A stretch of DNA of 64,000 nt, taken from Cercis canadensis. Lineage: Eukaryota; Streptophyta; Magnoliopsida; Fabales; Fabaceae. Within the stretch, counting starts at the first letter, position 1. Each line of letters starts with the position of its first letter. Positions 51,830 to 64,000 of the stretch are shown here, one piece after another. The stretch spans positions 1,062,099-1,126,098 of the forward strand of contig QAOA01001366.1 in NCBI GenBank assembly GCA_003255065.1. Reading direction: 5' to 3'. Below the pieces are notes generated by a model. It was not told the DNA's origin and ran no database searches. It saw only the letters and a program-made list of their open reading frames with translations. The translations under genes and the position numbers were made by a program.

Positions 51830-54800
51830 TCAATGCAGCTGCAATCTGCTGCAGCATTCACAAGCAAATTTGTTTTCAAGATTTTTGTCATTGTTTCATG
51901 ATGTGATGATCTACTAACAAAAGGATCAAGATCATACCCCAATTTTGTGGCCCCTGAAGATGTCTCATAGCTTTGTTGCTGTGGCTGGCTAAGCTGGAGA
52001 TTCACGGGTTCCTGCAAATCTTCTCCTATGCCTAGACCATTTGTGAGAACAGAGTTTCTGTTTGTTCCATTCCCATCTCTTGTTCCATAGACCTGGTTGG
52101 TGAAACTTCTCTTTTAAGTTCAGAAGAAGACAGTTTAACAAGTTTATGCAGGTTTAAAATTAGATAATTGAGTTTTAGGAGATTATTTTAATGTATTTAT
52201 ATTTAAACCAATACCTTCTTTTTTAATTCCGTGTTTTCTTGACGAATTAGGTTTACCTTCTTATACAGTTCCACATTTTCTTCGTGTACGAGGTTCCCCT
52301 GCAGAAAATAAAATATTTGTTTAATAAATGAAGAATGGTGAAAATCAGTAGTCTTTTGCTCTGGGACCCACCTTTTGGCTTAGTTCCTCTATTTCATCCA
52401 TTAAAATTTGGTCCTGTACAAGTCAAAGATTATGTTAGTACTGGTCACCTTGTTATGAAAAGAAACCATAATAGTGGCTGCTATCTTCAAGTATCTTAAA
52501 CTTGAAAAGTTGAACACTGCATTTTGGTGGAGAATTTGAAACCTTTTTCATTCGGACACCCCGGAGGCTAATTTCCAATTGGTTCTCCAAACTTTGTAAT
52601 TCTTTGATATTCAAACCTGAAAGTTCTTCTCCCATCATTTGCCTGTTCATTCATACAAAAAGAATGTGCTCGGATATGCATCTTTGACAAGTAGGAAACC
52701 GTCAGTGAGGCTAGAGAGGGACATATCATCCAGCAAGTACTTTTTCCTTTGTACTTTTTAATTTGATAATATTGAATAAATGCTTTCTGCTCTTCATACT
52801 TCACCATAGTAACTTTACTAACACTATTGTCATCTCTTCAAAAATTTTACTTAGAGAGGTAGAATATGTCTTATAAGCTTTTATGTGCCAATTTTAATTT
52901 GTGCCCTGCAAGTTATTAAGCTAGTATTTTTGGTAAGTAGTGGTAATTTCACTCATTTGTATCTTCATGCTCATGTAAAAAGTTGAAATCAATCTTTGCA
53001 TTTCATATAACTTCAAAAAGTGTGGGTGTCTAATGAGTTTGTTAGGCAAATTACCCTAATAATAGCTGTCATTGGTATCCCTAGAAACTAGTACCTTTCC
53101 TTGAGGTTCTTTCTAAACTCTTAAATTATGGCAAAACTAAAGAATAGTTTATATTACTATAACAAGCCCATTTATGGGGAAGTGCCATGGGCTTGAAATG
53201 TGGATGAGTTACAGACTCATCAACATCAACTATCTTGTACTGAAACTATACACAACTTTAGGCAAAAACTTCTTACTAGGAGCAGCTAGGGTTGTTTTTC
53301 AGACCACTGGATCAGCTAGCTCTGATACCATGTCTAATGTGCTCTCTCATGTCAAAGCCTATTGGGCTTTGAAACATCACAACTTATAGGCTCACAGCAC
53401 TTTGTCCTGGAAACTACTTGCTAATATCTTTTTTAATTATAAAACTGGGGCAATAAGGACAGAAGACCTATGTAAGTTAGAAGCGTTAGGCATCTTTAAA
53501 AAGCCAACTTGTGACCCTAATCTAGATAATTGTTTTGGAATAATCCTTGTAGACTTTTATTTTTTGTTAACTTGTATGATTCTGTCAATAATCCAACTTG
53601 GCTTGAGAGGATTTCAGATAATCAAACTCTGATTTTCTTCTTATTGAAGTTGCTATTTTGAACTCATCTTTGATAAAGTATAATATGATATATGTTGTAG
53701 AGAAAAGAACATACCGGTGGCTTTCTTGCAAGTTTTGCAATTGTTGCCGTAACATTGCTGCCTCCCTTTGCCAAAACTAGAAAATGACAAAGCAGAATAT
53801 GGTGCACTTAGATATTATAGAAAAGAAAGTGCTAGATGAAATTGCTTTTACCATAGAATTTTCCCAAAAAGTATTGAAAATAGCATTTAAAAGAACTTTT
53901 TAGGGTAGTTCATGTAATTATCAGGGCTAGTAAATTTTTGATAAATATGCATGAAAGCATCATAAACTATTATCTAATTGTCACTTTATTTATGCATTGC
54001 GTGTCTTGGGCTATTGGCTTTTGTTTGAATTTGCATGCATGCATGTTCCTTCGGACAGAAGTCAATCCGGTTTTTGGCTGGATATTAAGCAATTAAAAAA
54101 TTTCCTTTTTCATAAGTAGGATAGTGCAGTCTTGATTCATTTAGTTCAGAAGATGAATGGGCTAGACAAGCACCCCTTCGGAGTAATTTTAAGGATATTA
54201 TTATGAAGAGCAATCTAAATGAGGGTTTTGTTAAGAGTTTTGGCATGAAAGGATCTTTGTCAACATGAACTCAACTTATATTATAATGACTTAGAAGGAC
54301 CTCTTGATCAGAAACAGAATACTTGAAAACTTTTGGCCTAGTTAGGGGATAGAATCTCTGTGCTGCCTTGTACCAAATAAAATTTTGAAAAGATTTGTTA
54401 CTCTTGATCCCCCCATGATTTTTTTTAGAGTTTGTTTTTCGTTAAAAGATCTGGGTTATTGGATTCTTCCAGAGATTTGAATTTAAATGGTGCTGTTGTG
54501 TTTTTGGCAGATATAACATTAGCATGACCTAATAGTAGTATAACTGAAGGATGTCAAAGGACCATTTGACTTAAAATGCTTAAGCTGTTAAGCAAGGGCC
54601 TAAATAGGCTTTTTTATAACCCTAGCCTGGCCTCTGACATGACAACCTACTTGGCTTGAAATGTCGCATTTAGGGCAACTATAGACTAGTTTGTACTGGA
54701 AATCAAAGACTCTGGACTGGAAAGGATCAAAATTTTGATCACTTGGTCAACCAGGTTCCAGTCCAATGTCAAAGCAACAATTGTCCTAACTACTTAGTCT

Positions 54801-57010
54801 ATTAATTAAACATCTAGGTTTAGTTTTTATAACTTCAAAATGGATGTTCTGGATCCGCTCTCTGCAGTAGATCTCCCTCGGTAACATATGCAGCACGTTT
54901 TATCTGTTGAATTGGTGTTTATTATCAGTTAAAAGTGGACTGCATGCAATTCTTTGATCAGAGTAATAGTTAGATGTTAACTGCTAAAACAAACACTCTG
55001 GTTCCTGTATGCCTAGCTGTGTAAACAAATGCATGAGAAATTAAAATGTGAACCTTTATGAGCTATAGTGACTCTTGGAATCGGTTATTAATATGTCACA
55101 GTTTTATTTATCCAATGCATGATCAATGGATAGGATTCATAGATTTTGATACTCAGGTATGCATGATTTCCAGCTTCCTAGCACCCACATGAAGCCTTTG
55201 CTTTGGCAGCAGGCTGGTAGATAAGAGCATAACCTAGAGTTTTTGTACTCTCTAACCTCCCCCTCTCCCTCTTCTCCCCATTCTTACTGGCAATTGATGA
55301 TTGAACCTTGTTAAGTGATCCATTCTTCCTTTGGAAAACCAATTTAGCTGTTCTTCCAGAGGAAACTTAAATATAGAGTGGATTCTTGGGGTAAAGGAAG
55401 CAGCTTCCTACTGTTTCAAAATAACCGTCTTTTCAAGAGATTTGAGTGCTAGTAATGTTTTATCCCACAGATATGGACCTTGAAAAAGGTTACTCTCAAG
55501 TTCCCCAACCATGCTTCCACAAAGTCATCTTTTGAATTTAGGCCTCATACTCTGACATTCTTGGTACCTATTTGTCTAGATAAACGAACTCTCATTTAAT
55601 GGAATTGTTTGGGAAGCTGTACGTCATATATCGCTAACTCCTGTATTGAGATGACTTTATGCATGCCTTTTCCACCTGCAAATGCAAATGGAAAGTTCCT
55701 CATTCATCACGAATATTGATGAGAATAGAATCACAGCCTGGCCCATTTGGCAATCTGATTTGTCCTTTTTCTTCCAAGATTCCCTGATCTCTGTATTTGC
55801 TTATCTTCTGTGACCACGGGACAGATGAATAACATTCCAAAAGTAAATCTAGATTGGTAACAACTTTATCTGGCTTGGTGCTCTGCAACCTTGATACATG
55901 CTATCAGCTCATACAGAACTGCTATTGATAGCATTATGATCTTAAATATCAGAAAATGGATATCCCTTGTTATTGCAGCTTTACCTTAGCAAACTAATAC
56001 TTAAACATGATTCAACTGATCGGAAAGAATGAGTGACATAGAAAGTCAAATTCAAGAGTAAACATTGTCATAACTGGAATGAGACGCTGTAGGAAGTTCT
56101 GTTACATGTTACACTTCCTAGATGTGTCTTTGTTTTTGAGATGAGAGGAGGGAAGTCATGTCATTTAAAATTACATATACTTTTTCTGTTAATCTCCTTC
56201 CAGTAATTCCTATTTTCTTTCACGGGTTCTCCTCAACTAATACTGTGTATTATTCTGTTTTTTGGCTGAACATAGACTTTCCAGGAAGCAGAGTAACTGG
56301 TGCCTTTGTATACTTGTGTAAGATAAGGCATTACTCCTTGGCATATCGCCATGCTAACAAAGATCTGAAAGTTCTTGCTAGGTTCCTGCTTCCCTTTTGT
56401 CTTATCATATGCTCTAGATTCCAAATTCTAGATATCAGATAGATTTGACGGATTGGGATGATTCAGGTATTATATGCTTCAGGGTTTGTGATGATTTTCT
56501 GAAGCCTCTTCGTTCTTTTCTTTTGGGAAAAAGTGGCTGGTCCTTTTCCAGATATTAGAAGGGGTTTCCTTCACATTGATTTGCTTATCAAAGAATTGCT
56601 GCCCTAAATATGAATATCATTTATTTCTTTATGTCAAGGTACTTAAAAAGTATTGCATCTTCGATGCTGCATAGAAAAACATCCTCTACCAAGGTTAAAA
56701 AGAAAAAAATTTAACAAACTTGAGCATTTGAATGTTGCAATCATATTTTTATTCCAATTGACGCATGGATGCTTAATATATGATCATATCTCTATCATGT
56801 CTATGAAGTATATCTATTGACAGATTGATGCTTTATATATGATCATATCTCTAGCATGTCTATGAAGTATATTATGCCTGGATAGCAAACATGCATGAGA
56901 ATACCGACTGATGGGGGATATCTATAAATACCTTTACTTCAGAGGTTGAACTCCCAAGTTGATGATGTTCCTCTTTTATTTTGTTGTATCGTTCAATTAC
57001 TGACTTCATG
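51830..57010 (-). CDS. AGL17-clade MADS-box transcription factor, exons 2-8 (partial)
   Basis: MIKC-type MADS proteins bind CArG-box DNA as dimers; the AGL17 clade (AGL16, AGL17, AGL21, ANR1) acts in roots, stomata and flowering. Exons in the window (descending): 56932-57010, 53715-53776, 52543-52642, 52372-52413, 52215-52298, 51938-52092, 51830-51848, all joining in frame (179 aa). They encode the I region ([19 protein letters not shown]), the K domain ([57 protein letters not shown]) and the C-terminal tail ending in the clade-type motif KLGRLQLH. Exon 56932-57010 needs two preceding bases (AG) from a MADS-domain exon of about 61 codons. I find no such exon up to 64000, so intron 1 exceeds 7 kb. 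With exon 1 the protein would be about 240 aa. Confidence 0.93.
56764..56872. repeat. Tandem duplication in MADS-gene intron 2 (period about 59 bp)
   Basis: Two adjacent copies share ATATATGATCATATCTCTA.C, then ATGTCTATGAAGTATAT, with few differences. The repeat is in the intron upstream (low-coordinate side) of exon 56932-57010. Confidence 0.85.
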
Positions 57011-60000
57011 CTGAAAAAGTTATTTAAAATGCATCAGGCATGTACTCTAGTAATTTTGAACATATAAATATAATAAATAAATTCTGGGACATCATATGCC
57101 GATAAATGCATATTGGAACTCGGAAGAAGGTATTGATAACAGTAACTAGCATTTGCAACTTTCCTGTTATCTACACGTTAATTCATTCAGATTTGTGGTT
57201 ATACACATTAGTTGATGCACTGCGATAAGTTTGTTGGTCCTATCTTTACATATCTGTAACTTCAAAATCTATAACCTCCCCTCTATTGTTCAGGTTCTAT
57301 ATGTTCATAATGTTGTACTCGTTTTACTTTGAAGCATAATGTTTAATTTAACAATGTTAAAAAAAAAAAGTGCTTTTGTGCAGGAACTACCATTCAGTCC
57401 AGCCAGAAGAACTATTTTGTTCTCACCATACTTGCAGTGAAACAGGTTCCTCTTCACAATTTTAGTCCACTTTGTTTAAGTGGCTATCTGCTCTACCTTC
57501 TAGATCCATTACTTACACTTTGATGGAAGTTCTGCATCAAGCAGTTTCCACTACATAGACCTTAATATTGAGATTGAAGCCTTGTTTGGGACAAAATGAA
57601 AAGGGAATGAAAGTGAAAAAGTGCAAATTAATAAGTGGAATAAATATGAGATTATAATAAAATTAATAAATTCATCCATTAGTGTATTTTGTAATGATAT
57701 TTTGAAAAGGATAATTATGTAAATATAAAAATATTACAAGTTTATTTTCTAATTTTCTCTTTACTTGCATTTAAATTTTTGAGATAACGATTTTTCCGGG
57801 GTCGGTGTAATTGTTCTCTTCGTTTTCTTCTGGACTAATCCTAATATTTTTCCGNCCCCCCCCCTTCTCGAGGTTTGTTAGCATCCTAATAGTTTTCTTC
57901 TTGACTTATCCTAATATTCTTCCGGCATCCTAATGTTTTTGTCCTTACAAACATGTTTTCCAAGCTATATGGAGGCTTTGCTAAAGGAAATGGCTTAATT
58001 ATGTCAGCACGGAAATGTTTATAACTACTAAGAAACTGAATGCCTCCAGTTTTGGAATAGGGAATTTCTCGGTGCTTGCAATTGCCATAACAGGTTTTAC
58101 TAACTAAATTAACCAACAGTTGATAAGGTGATAGAATGATACATGAGTTCCTATTAACACTGAAGTTGGCTCATGCTTCTCATTGAAATAAGTTTCTACT
58201 CATGTTGAAAGTTGGCTCCTCGTAATAGTAAGTCTTGTGGCCGATTGTTTGTCAATCAGCGGTGTGTTTTGCATGCAAGGCATATCAGACTAAGTAGCAT
58301 GAGTCTTTGGCTCAATTGGCACCTAGATGCTCTCTTAATAGAGCATCTTTTTAACCATTTTTTGTACTCTCGGATTTTGTAATGTGCTAAAAGAAATTAT
58401 CATACTAAGTATGGAAAATTTTAAGTATTTTACATTTTTATGTTAAAAAGTTGTATTAAATAATTTCATAATTTGATATAGTAATTAAATACATAAAATG
58501 TATTATTTTAAACAATCAGTTTAAAAATTTCTTAGTAAGATTGAGGTCTTTGGTTCAAATTCAAAAAGAAATATATTACAATGGTTTTAAGTATCATTAG
58601 TAGTGTTTACGTTGCAGAATGTGTACAAATTCCAAAGTTTTAAATGGATTAGATCTTTCCAAGTGTACCGGGCACGGGTGTACTGTAGTGTAGGTCGGTA
58701 GGATGTAATGAACGCAGCTTACGGGCTATCTAAAGCAAGCCATATAATATATGATGTTTGCTATCTATGTATAATATATGGACTAGGCTATATTATAGAC
58801 ATCTATCTTAAAGGTTTGATGAAATTATAACTTTAAAAAAAAAATCACATAAATCTCACTTATAATGTAATTTAAAGGGGAGGTTTTTATTTAAGTTTAA
58901 CAAAAGAGAGGTTTGTGTAAATTATAAAATAGAACAAAAGAAAATTTTTCATGCTAAAATGCTAAATATAGGTTTGTGTAGTTTCTAAAATAAGGATGCT
59001 TGTCTAATTTCATTAAACTACCCTAGAGGTATGAGTGTATCTCTCATGAGGCGTGATGGAACCATAGAAATTTCTCTTCTCATTTTGAAAATTACATAAA
59101 CCTCTCTTCTAGTATAATTTGAGGAGGTTTTTCTTATGTTGAAGTTTACAGTTTTTGTAAACTATCAATTAGACGAGATGCATGTCTAATAAGAGCAATT
59201 GTATAATTTCTGAAATAAGAAGAGATACATGTTTAGTATAGGTAATCTTTTTAAAAAAAAATTCTTGAAAGTTATACTTTTGTCACTAAGAAGAAAGGAA
59301 AAGAAAAGATGTGCGAATGATTTTGCTTATTCCTGATGTGAAGCAATGAAAATCAAGGTACCGTTTTCTACGGTACGATTGTTAAGAGAATAACATAATT
59401 CTTTTTCTAATCATGTTTTTCAAATCTGCAAGTTTCTAGCATGTTGTGAAATTTTACCAAATAAGCTGCTTTCTGCATGAATCAGATAGATGTTGATTTT
59501 TAATAATATAACTGTTTCTAATTAATTTTTGAAAATGTAAGTTTAAACTAGAAAGGGGAAAAAATTTCTCGTAGTACTTGATCTTTTTGCAGACAATTCT
59601 TTTGGCTAAAAGAAAGAATTATACCAAGTTGTTATTGTTCAAACTATAGACATTTTTAACATACTAAAGAGGTATGTAATACTTTCCTACCATGATAACA
59701 TTAATCATTAATATGGAAGTATTTGATTTTGGTAACGGTCAAAATTAATTACTTTCCTACCTCTATGGTATGATAAAATCACTCTCAAACTATTTTTTCC
59801 CTTTTGTTTTACTTTTGATTTTTATATTATTAACCAAGTAAAGTATAAGCAAGCTCACTTATTTACACTAGCACACATAAAACTAGTCTAAATTTTTTTA
59901 AAAAAGATTAAAATTATAAATTGGAGTCTCTAATTTTTATATTTCTAATTAAAAAATTTAATTCTATCTACTTAAGTTTTATATTTCTAATTAATTTTTA

Positions 60001-63000
60001 TTGTGCTTGGTATTTTGGTGTAGCAGTTGATAGGAAACACTTTCTTGATATTGGATGACACCTTCTAAAGGAGAAAAATATGACTCTTCTTCCCTTCTAA
60101 TTAAAGGAGTCATTTTTCAGACATATCAAACACTATTTTTTTTTTTCCTACCATGAAAACACAAAATAAAAATTTCAGGATCAAAGTATTTTCTGTATGA
60201 AGAGAACTTTTGTGAACCAACTTAGTAGTTGGCATGTTCATGCTAAAGCACAATCAAATTATATTATCCACTTAAATGGCATAACATAGTTTCTTTTTTC
60301 TGCAAATTGCATGACATGGTTACTATATGTATTTCTTGATATCGCCTCCTTTATCCTTTTTGATTTGTACCTCTACTACACATAATGGATTATTCTTTTT
60401 TCATGATAATTTGGAACTTGAAACCCTTTTAGGTGTCCATGAACATTAGAAGTAGATATAATTTTTAAATCTTATTTTGATGCTCTTATTTTTCAGTCTT
60501 GGTAAACTACATTTCTTTCATTTTTATTAAAGTTCTCCCTTAACTGTTTTTGGTCCATCCTGGTTTACATTGCTTTATAAATACATATATATCTTGGCTA
60601 ACAATATGTTAGCGTTACTTAGCCTATTGACACTACGGAAGTAATAGATATCAAAAAATTACAATGCCTATTTAACACAATGGAAGTAATCCTAATTCTT
60701 ATTAAACATACAATGCCTATCATTTTAAAGCGAGGGATCACCAGTATTTAAAAGAAGTTCCTTATCCAATTGATGGCTAAGTGTAGTAGAAGTGTAAGCC
60801 AAATGAATTTAAGGCTTATTATGTCCAAACTTTGGAGAGCTTCAACTTTCCTGAATCTACCTTAAAAAGTGCTAATGCTTAAACGAATTGAGGACTTGGT
60901 GATCAATACGTGTACAGCATGATGAATCTCTTTTAAAACTATGATTAGAGTTATTGAAAACTTGACATAAACCTTAAGCTTTTCTTATAAAAAAAAAAAA
61001 TCATATATAAACCAACCAAAAAGGCACAACTAATTGACTTGAATCAACAAGATTTGTTTGGATTGAATTTATTATTGAGTTACCTTGATTCAGAATATTA
61101 AAAACCAGGAATAATAGTTTCCTTCAGTTGAGGATTGATGAAATGTTTTGATCTTATTAACAATAGGATAATTCTACATATATTTAAAAAATGGTTTAAA
61201 TCTTATAATTAGAAATCTAAAACAAGTTTAACTTTTAATGCATGCGGCTAGCCTAAAAATTTGTTGTCATCCATGAAATGCATATTTCTTCAGCTATCTT
61301 ATGGTTTTAACTTTTAAGTGAAATGGATTACTTGATTTGAACAGAGACCAAATATAAGAACTCAGGCTAAGGGCTTTACAGAACTAGAAATTGTTTGTAG
61401 AATATTTCATGGAAATTTGTTTATAATTAGGTTTGAATTCGAAACCAAATCAATTCAACCTGTGAATAGCCTCACTATGACGATTCATGATTTAGTCAAT
61501 GGTCATAAGTAAAAGCACATGAGGGGGATCATGGTACGTAGAGAGTAGAGAGCATTTTTATAAAATTTATTATATTTTCATCCATGACAATCCAAATGCA
61601 CTTTAAAGTGTACTCTACATTTTAGATGAGCAAAGTCATTTGGAAAAATTACTGATATTAAGTTATATACGTGATCCATCTTTATCATCTAGGACAGATA
61701 TGCTCAGTGTGCATATCAATACTATTCCCATTCTTTCCAACTTCCGTATATATATATTTTGGATTATATTATTGGGGATTAAAATCAAGATTAGAAATCT
61801 TTTATTTAGTTCCATTTGTTTACTTGACAGATGTGGAGATGTATCTTAATTTCAATATCAACAAACATACAAATAAATAAATTTAAACTTCAAAATATGA
61901 ACTAAGGTACTTCTCTTTATTATAATTTTTTTTTTACTGTATGTTTCATAGTAACACTTGATAAGCATTCAATGTTAGGCATCACTCCCTCAAGTTCTCA
62001 AGATTGTCAGGATTTCCTTGCATTTTGCTCCTATTTAGCCTGCCCCTAGGAAAGTCTTCAAATATTTTTAGTCTCTTCAATTGTCTAACTAGGAATTTCA
62101 ATGAGAAAATCTCAACTGTTACCATCCAATCTTTCTAAATTCACACACAATCCTAAAAGGAAAAGCTTTTATATATTGGATACAGGAAGGAGAACAGAAA
62201 CTGAAGGTATCTTTTCATAAGTCGAGTAATTAGGTTGGTTTTACCACTCAACTTATTCCACTATACAGTGCAATAAGGGCAAAGAAACTTCTTTTTTCCG
62301 CGTAAGTAGCTACTGCTGTTGGAAACCAGACCTTGTGTTAATTAAGCTCCAGTACTAACTAAGATTTGTTTTATATATGTAGGTAGATGACCTCATAGAT
62401 TTTTCTCTTGACAATTTCAATTTCCAATATTTTACTTCGACAATCCAAAAATGGCTTCTACAAATTAGAGGTCAAGCTTAATTTTTTATTATGATCATCA
62501 GCATTCATGTAATGGATGAAATTAACTAACAGGTGACCTGGCTCGCTCAAACTTCAAACTGAGTTTTGATCAAGACAATTTGAGAGGATCAATCAGCAAA
62601 AAGCCACAATCAATCTTAATTGGAGATTAATGTACAAAGAACCTCAAACTGAGCATCCCGGCATTCAATAGAAAAAATGAGAAGCAGAACGCCGAGTTGT
62701 ATTCACTCTGGCAATTGCACAAAAGCTTCGTTTGAGTTCACCTTTTGTTTTGTTTTTTTTATTTTTATTTTTCGCTTGAATCGTTTGAGTTCATCTGACT
62801 TTTTAAAACGAGAGACATGGATAAATATAGACATGTAAGAAAAGTGTCAAAGAATTATTTAGTTACTTTTAAAGAATTTTAATAAATTGGTTTTAGAAAG
62901 GTGATTTATATTCAAAAGCAAATGAGGGCAACTGGAGAGAGTTGCACAATCACTTTTTGGATCTTCTCCCCACAAAACTATCACATGTCCCACAACTGTT

Positions 63001-64000
63001 TTATAATACTAAAAAATCTTATGACTTAAAATCAATTTAGTCAATACACATTAAATGTAATAAGAATATTTTATAAGTCCGCAATATATAATTTACCCCA
63101 ACTTAAATAGGATGTTTAAACCTTTTCAACCTTAATGGAGGGATGATTTGGACACAAAGATTAGGTTGGATTTGTATTATTTTCTCAGAAGATAATTAAG
63201 TAAGTAATACTATATATATAATGGTGACCTGACTTAAGGTCTGTTTGGATTAACTCTTTTTAATGATAAAAGGTTACTTTTAGAGAAGCTAATTAAAAAC
63301 TAAAAATAAGCCCAAAAATATATTTTCACTATTTTTTTCCCCTAATTAAAGTAGGTTGAACCTAGATCCGGTCATGTTACTTGAGTCATGTTGCTCAGAT
63401 TTAAATTGTCCATTACATTAAAACTTATTTTAACCATTAAAACACATTAACATTTTTAACATTTAATGGTTGAGATGAGCTTTTAATATAATAGACTGCT
63501 CAAATCTAAACAACATGACTCAAGTGATATGACTGGATCCAAATCCGTTGAAAAGAAAGGGAGATCTACTATTCAATTGACAATGCAAATTAGAAACATT
63601 CAAACGGGCACACATTTCATTTATATCCTAGGCTCCTAGCTATCTTCTAAGTTAACTATTTAATAGCGTAATGTTAAATTAAGTAATACCTTTAATATTG
63701 AAGAACCAGCTAGGACTTCACTTAAAAGGATGCATTACAGATTAAAACAAATTCAATAAATATAATCCAAAAATAAATCATATTGATTAGATATGGGACA
63801 AAAAAATATTTTTTATATCGTGATAAAATATTTACACGAAACTAGAGAAGAAAGTTTAATTTTTAAACCACGGATAGATCGATATTAGAAGTCTAAAGAC
63901 TCTAAACCATGACTTGTTTTAGTTGAAGTCTCTAAATAGTTACATTTACACAGAAAAGCAAGAAAAGTAATTTTTTTTGGGGAAATCGATAAATGAATAA
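57011..64000 (-). other. Presumed intron 1 of the MADS-box gene
   Basis: About 7 kb of AT-rich sequence with no supported exon. It holds a C-run with an N (57855-57864), repeated phrases of TTCTTCTGGACTAATCCTAA type at about 57818-57930, many poly-A/T tracts and a fold-back repeat at 63358-63546. Long first introns are usual in this gene clade and often regulatory. The exon 1 boundary is not in the window, so this is inferred. Confidence 0.6.
63358..63546. mobile_element. Small fold-back MITE (about 190 bp)
   Basis: The left arm AGATCCGGTCATGTTACTTG, continuing AGTCATGTTG, is mirrored by the right arm CAACATGACT and CAAGTGATATGACTGGATCC. Inner parts also pair imperfectly (TTTTAACCATTAAA with TTTAATGGTTGAGA). 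It is non-coding. Target duplication not resolved. Confidence 0.7.

Overview
This is plant nuclear DNA, most likely from a core eudicot. The genes are split by GT-AG introns and the spacers are AT-rich. The protein families (CIPK kinase, PLS- and P-class PPR proteins, mitochondrial SHMT, oligopeptide transporter, AGL17-type MADS box) are plant families. Runs of N inside or beside homopolymers (27261, 32562, 39315-39351, 57855) suggest a draft assembly. I cannot name the species.

Left half (1-31 kb), gene-rich. A 14-exon CBL-interacting protein kinase closest to CIPK8 (737-6297, +) converges on a DYW-class PPR gene (6983-9622, -) whose deaminase domain has lost key residues. Two tandem hAT-type elements follow, sharing three copies of one 8-bp target site (10462-12657). 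Next come a 15-exon mitochondrial serine hydroxymethyltransferase (13380-19089, -), a 6-exon oligopeptide transporter (20407-23341, +), a degenerate copy of a PPR gene 5' end (24245-24492), a small conserved plant protein of 82 aa (24711-24959, -), a third hAT-type element (26183-27757) and an intronless P-class PPR gene resembling Arabidopsis At1g09900 (29007-30878, -).

Middle (31-46 kb), a transposon-rich accessory region. It holds three elements that look like Pack-MULEs, meaning Mutator-like termini around pieces of host genes. Element A (33603-34984) carries an intronless, start-less ribosomal protein L36 copy. Element C (39708-41223) has about 190-bp inverted repeats and a perfect 9-bp target duplication, and carries a RABC GTPase first-exon fragment plus an open reading frame for a four-helix membrane protein. 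Element B (44673 to about 46176) carries the N-terminal part of a PP2A B' regulatory subunit. Element C sits inside one copy of a local segmental duplication, and the other copy (42093-43560) preserves the empty site. A 548-bp near-perfect fold-back element (38121-38668) lies just 3' of a gene remnant of unknown function.

Right part (46-64 kb). About 5.6 kb without a recognisable gene is followed by exons 2-8 of an AGL17-clade MADS-box gene (51830-57010, -). Its MADS-domain first exon was not found and probably lies beyond 64000, past a first intron of more than 7 kb.

The genes do not form a pathway or operon. The coherent story here is repeated transposon-mediated gene capture and insertion. 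A second theme is three inferred GC-AG introns in two genes.
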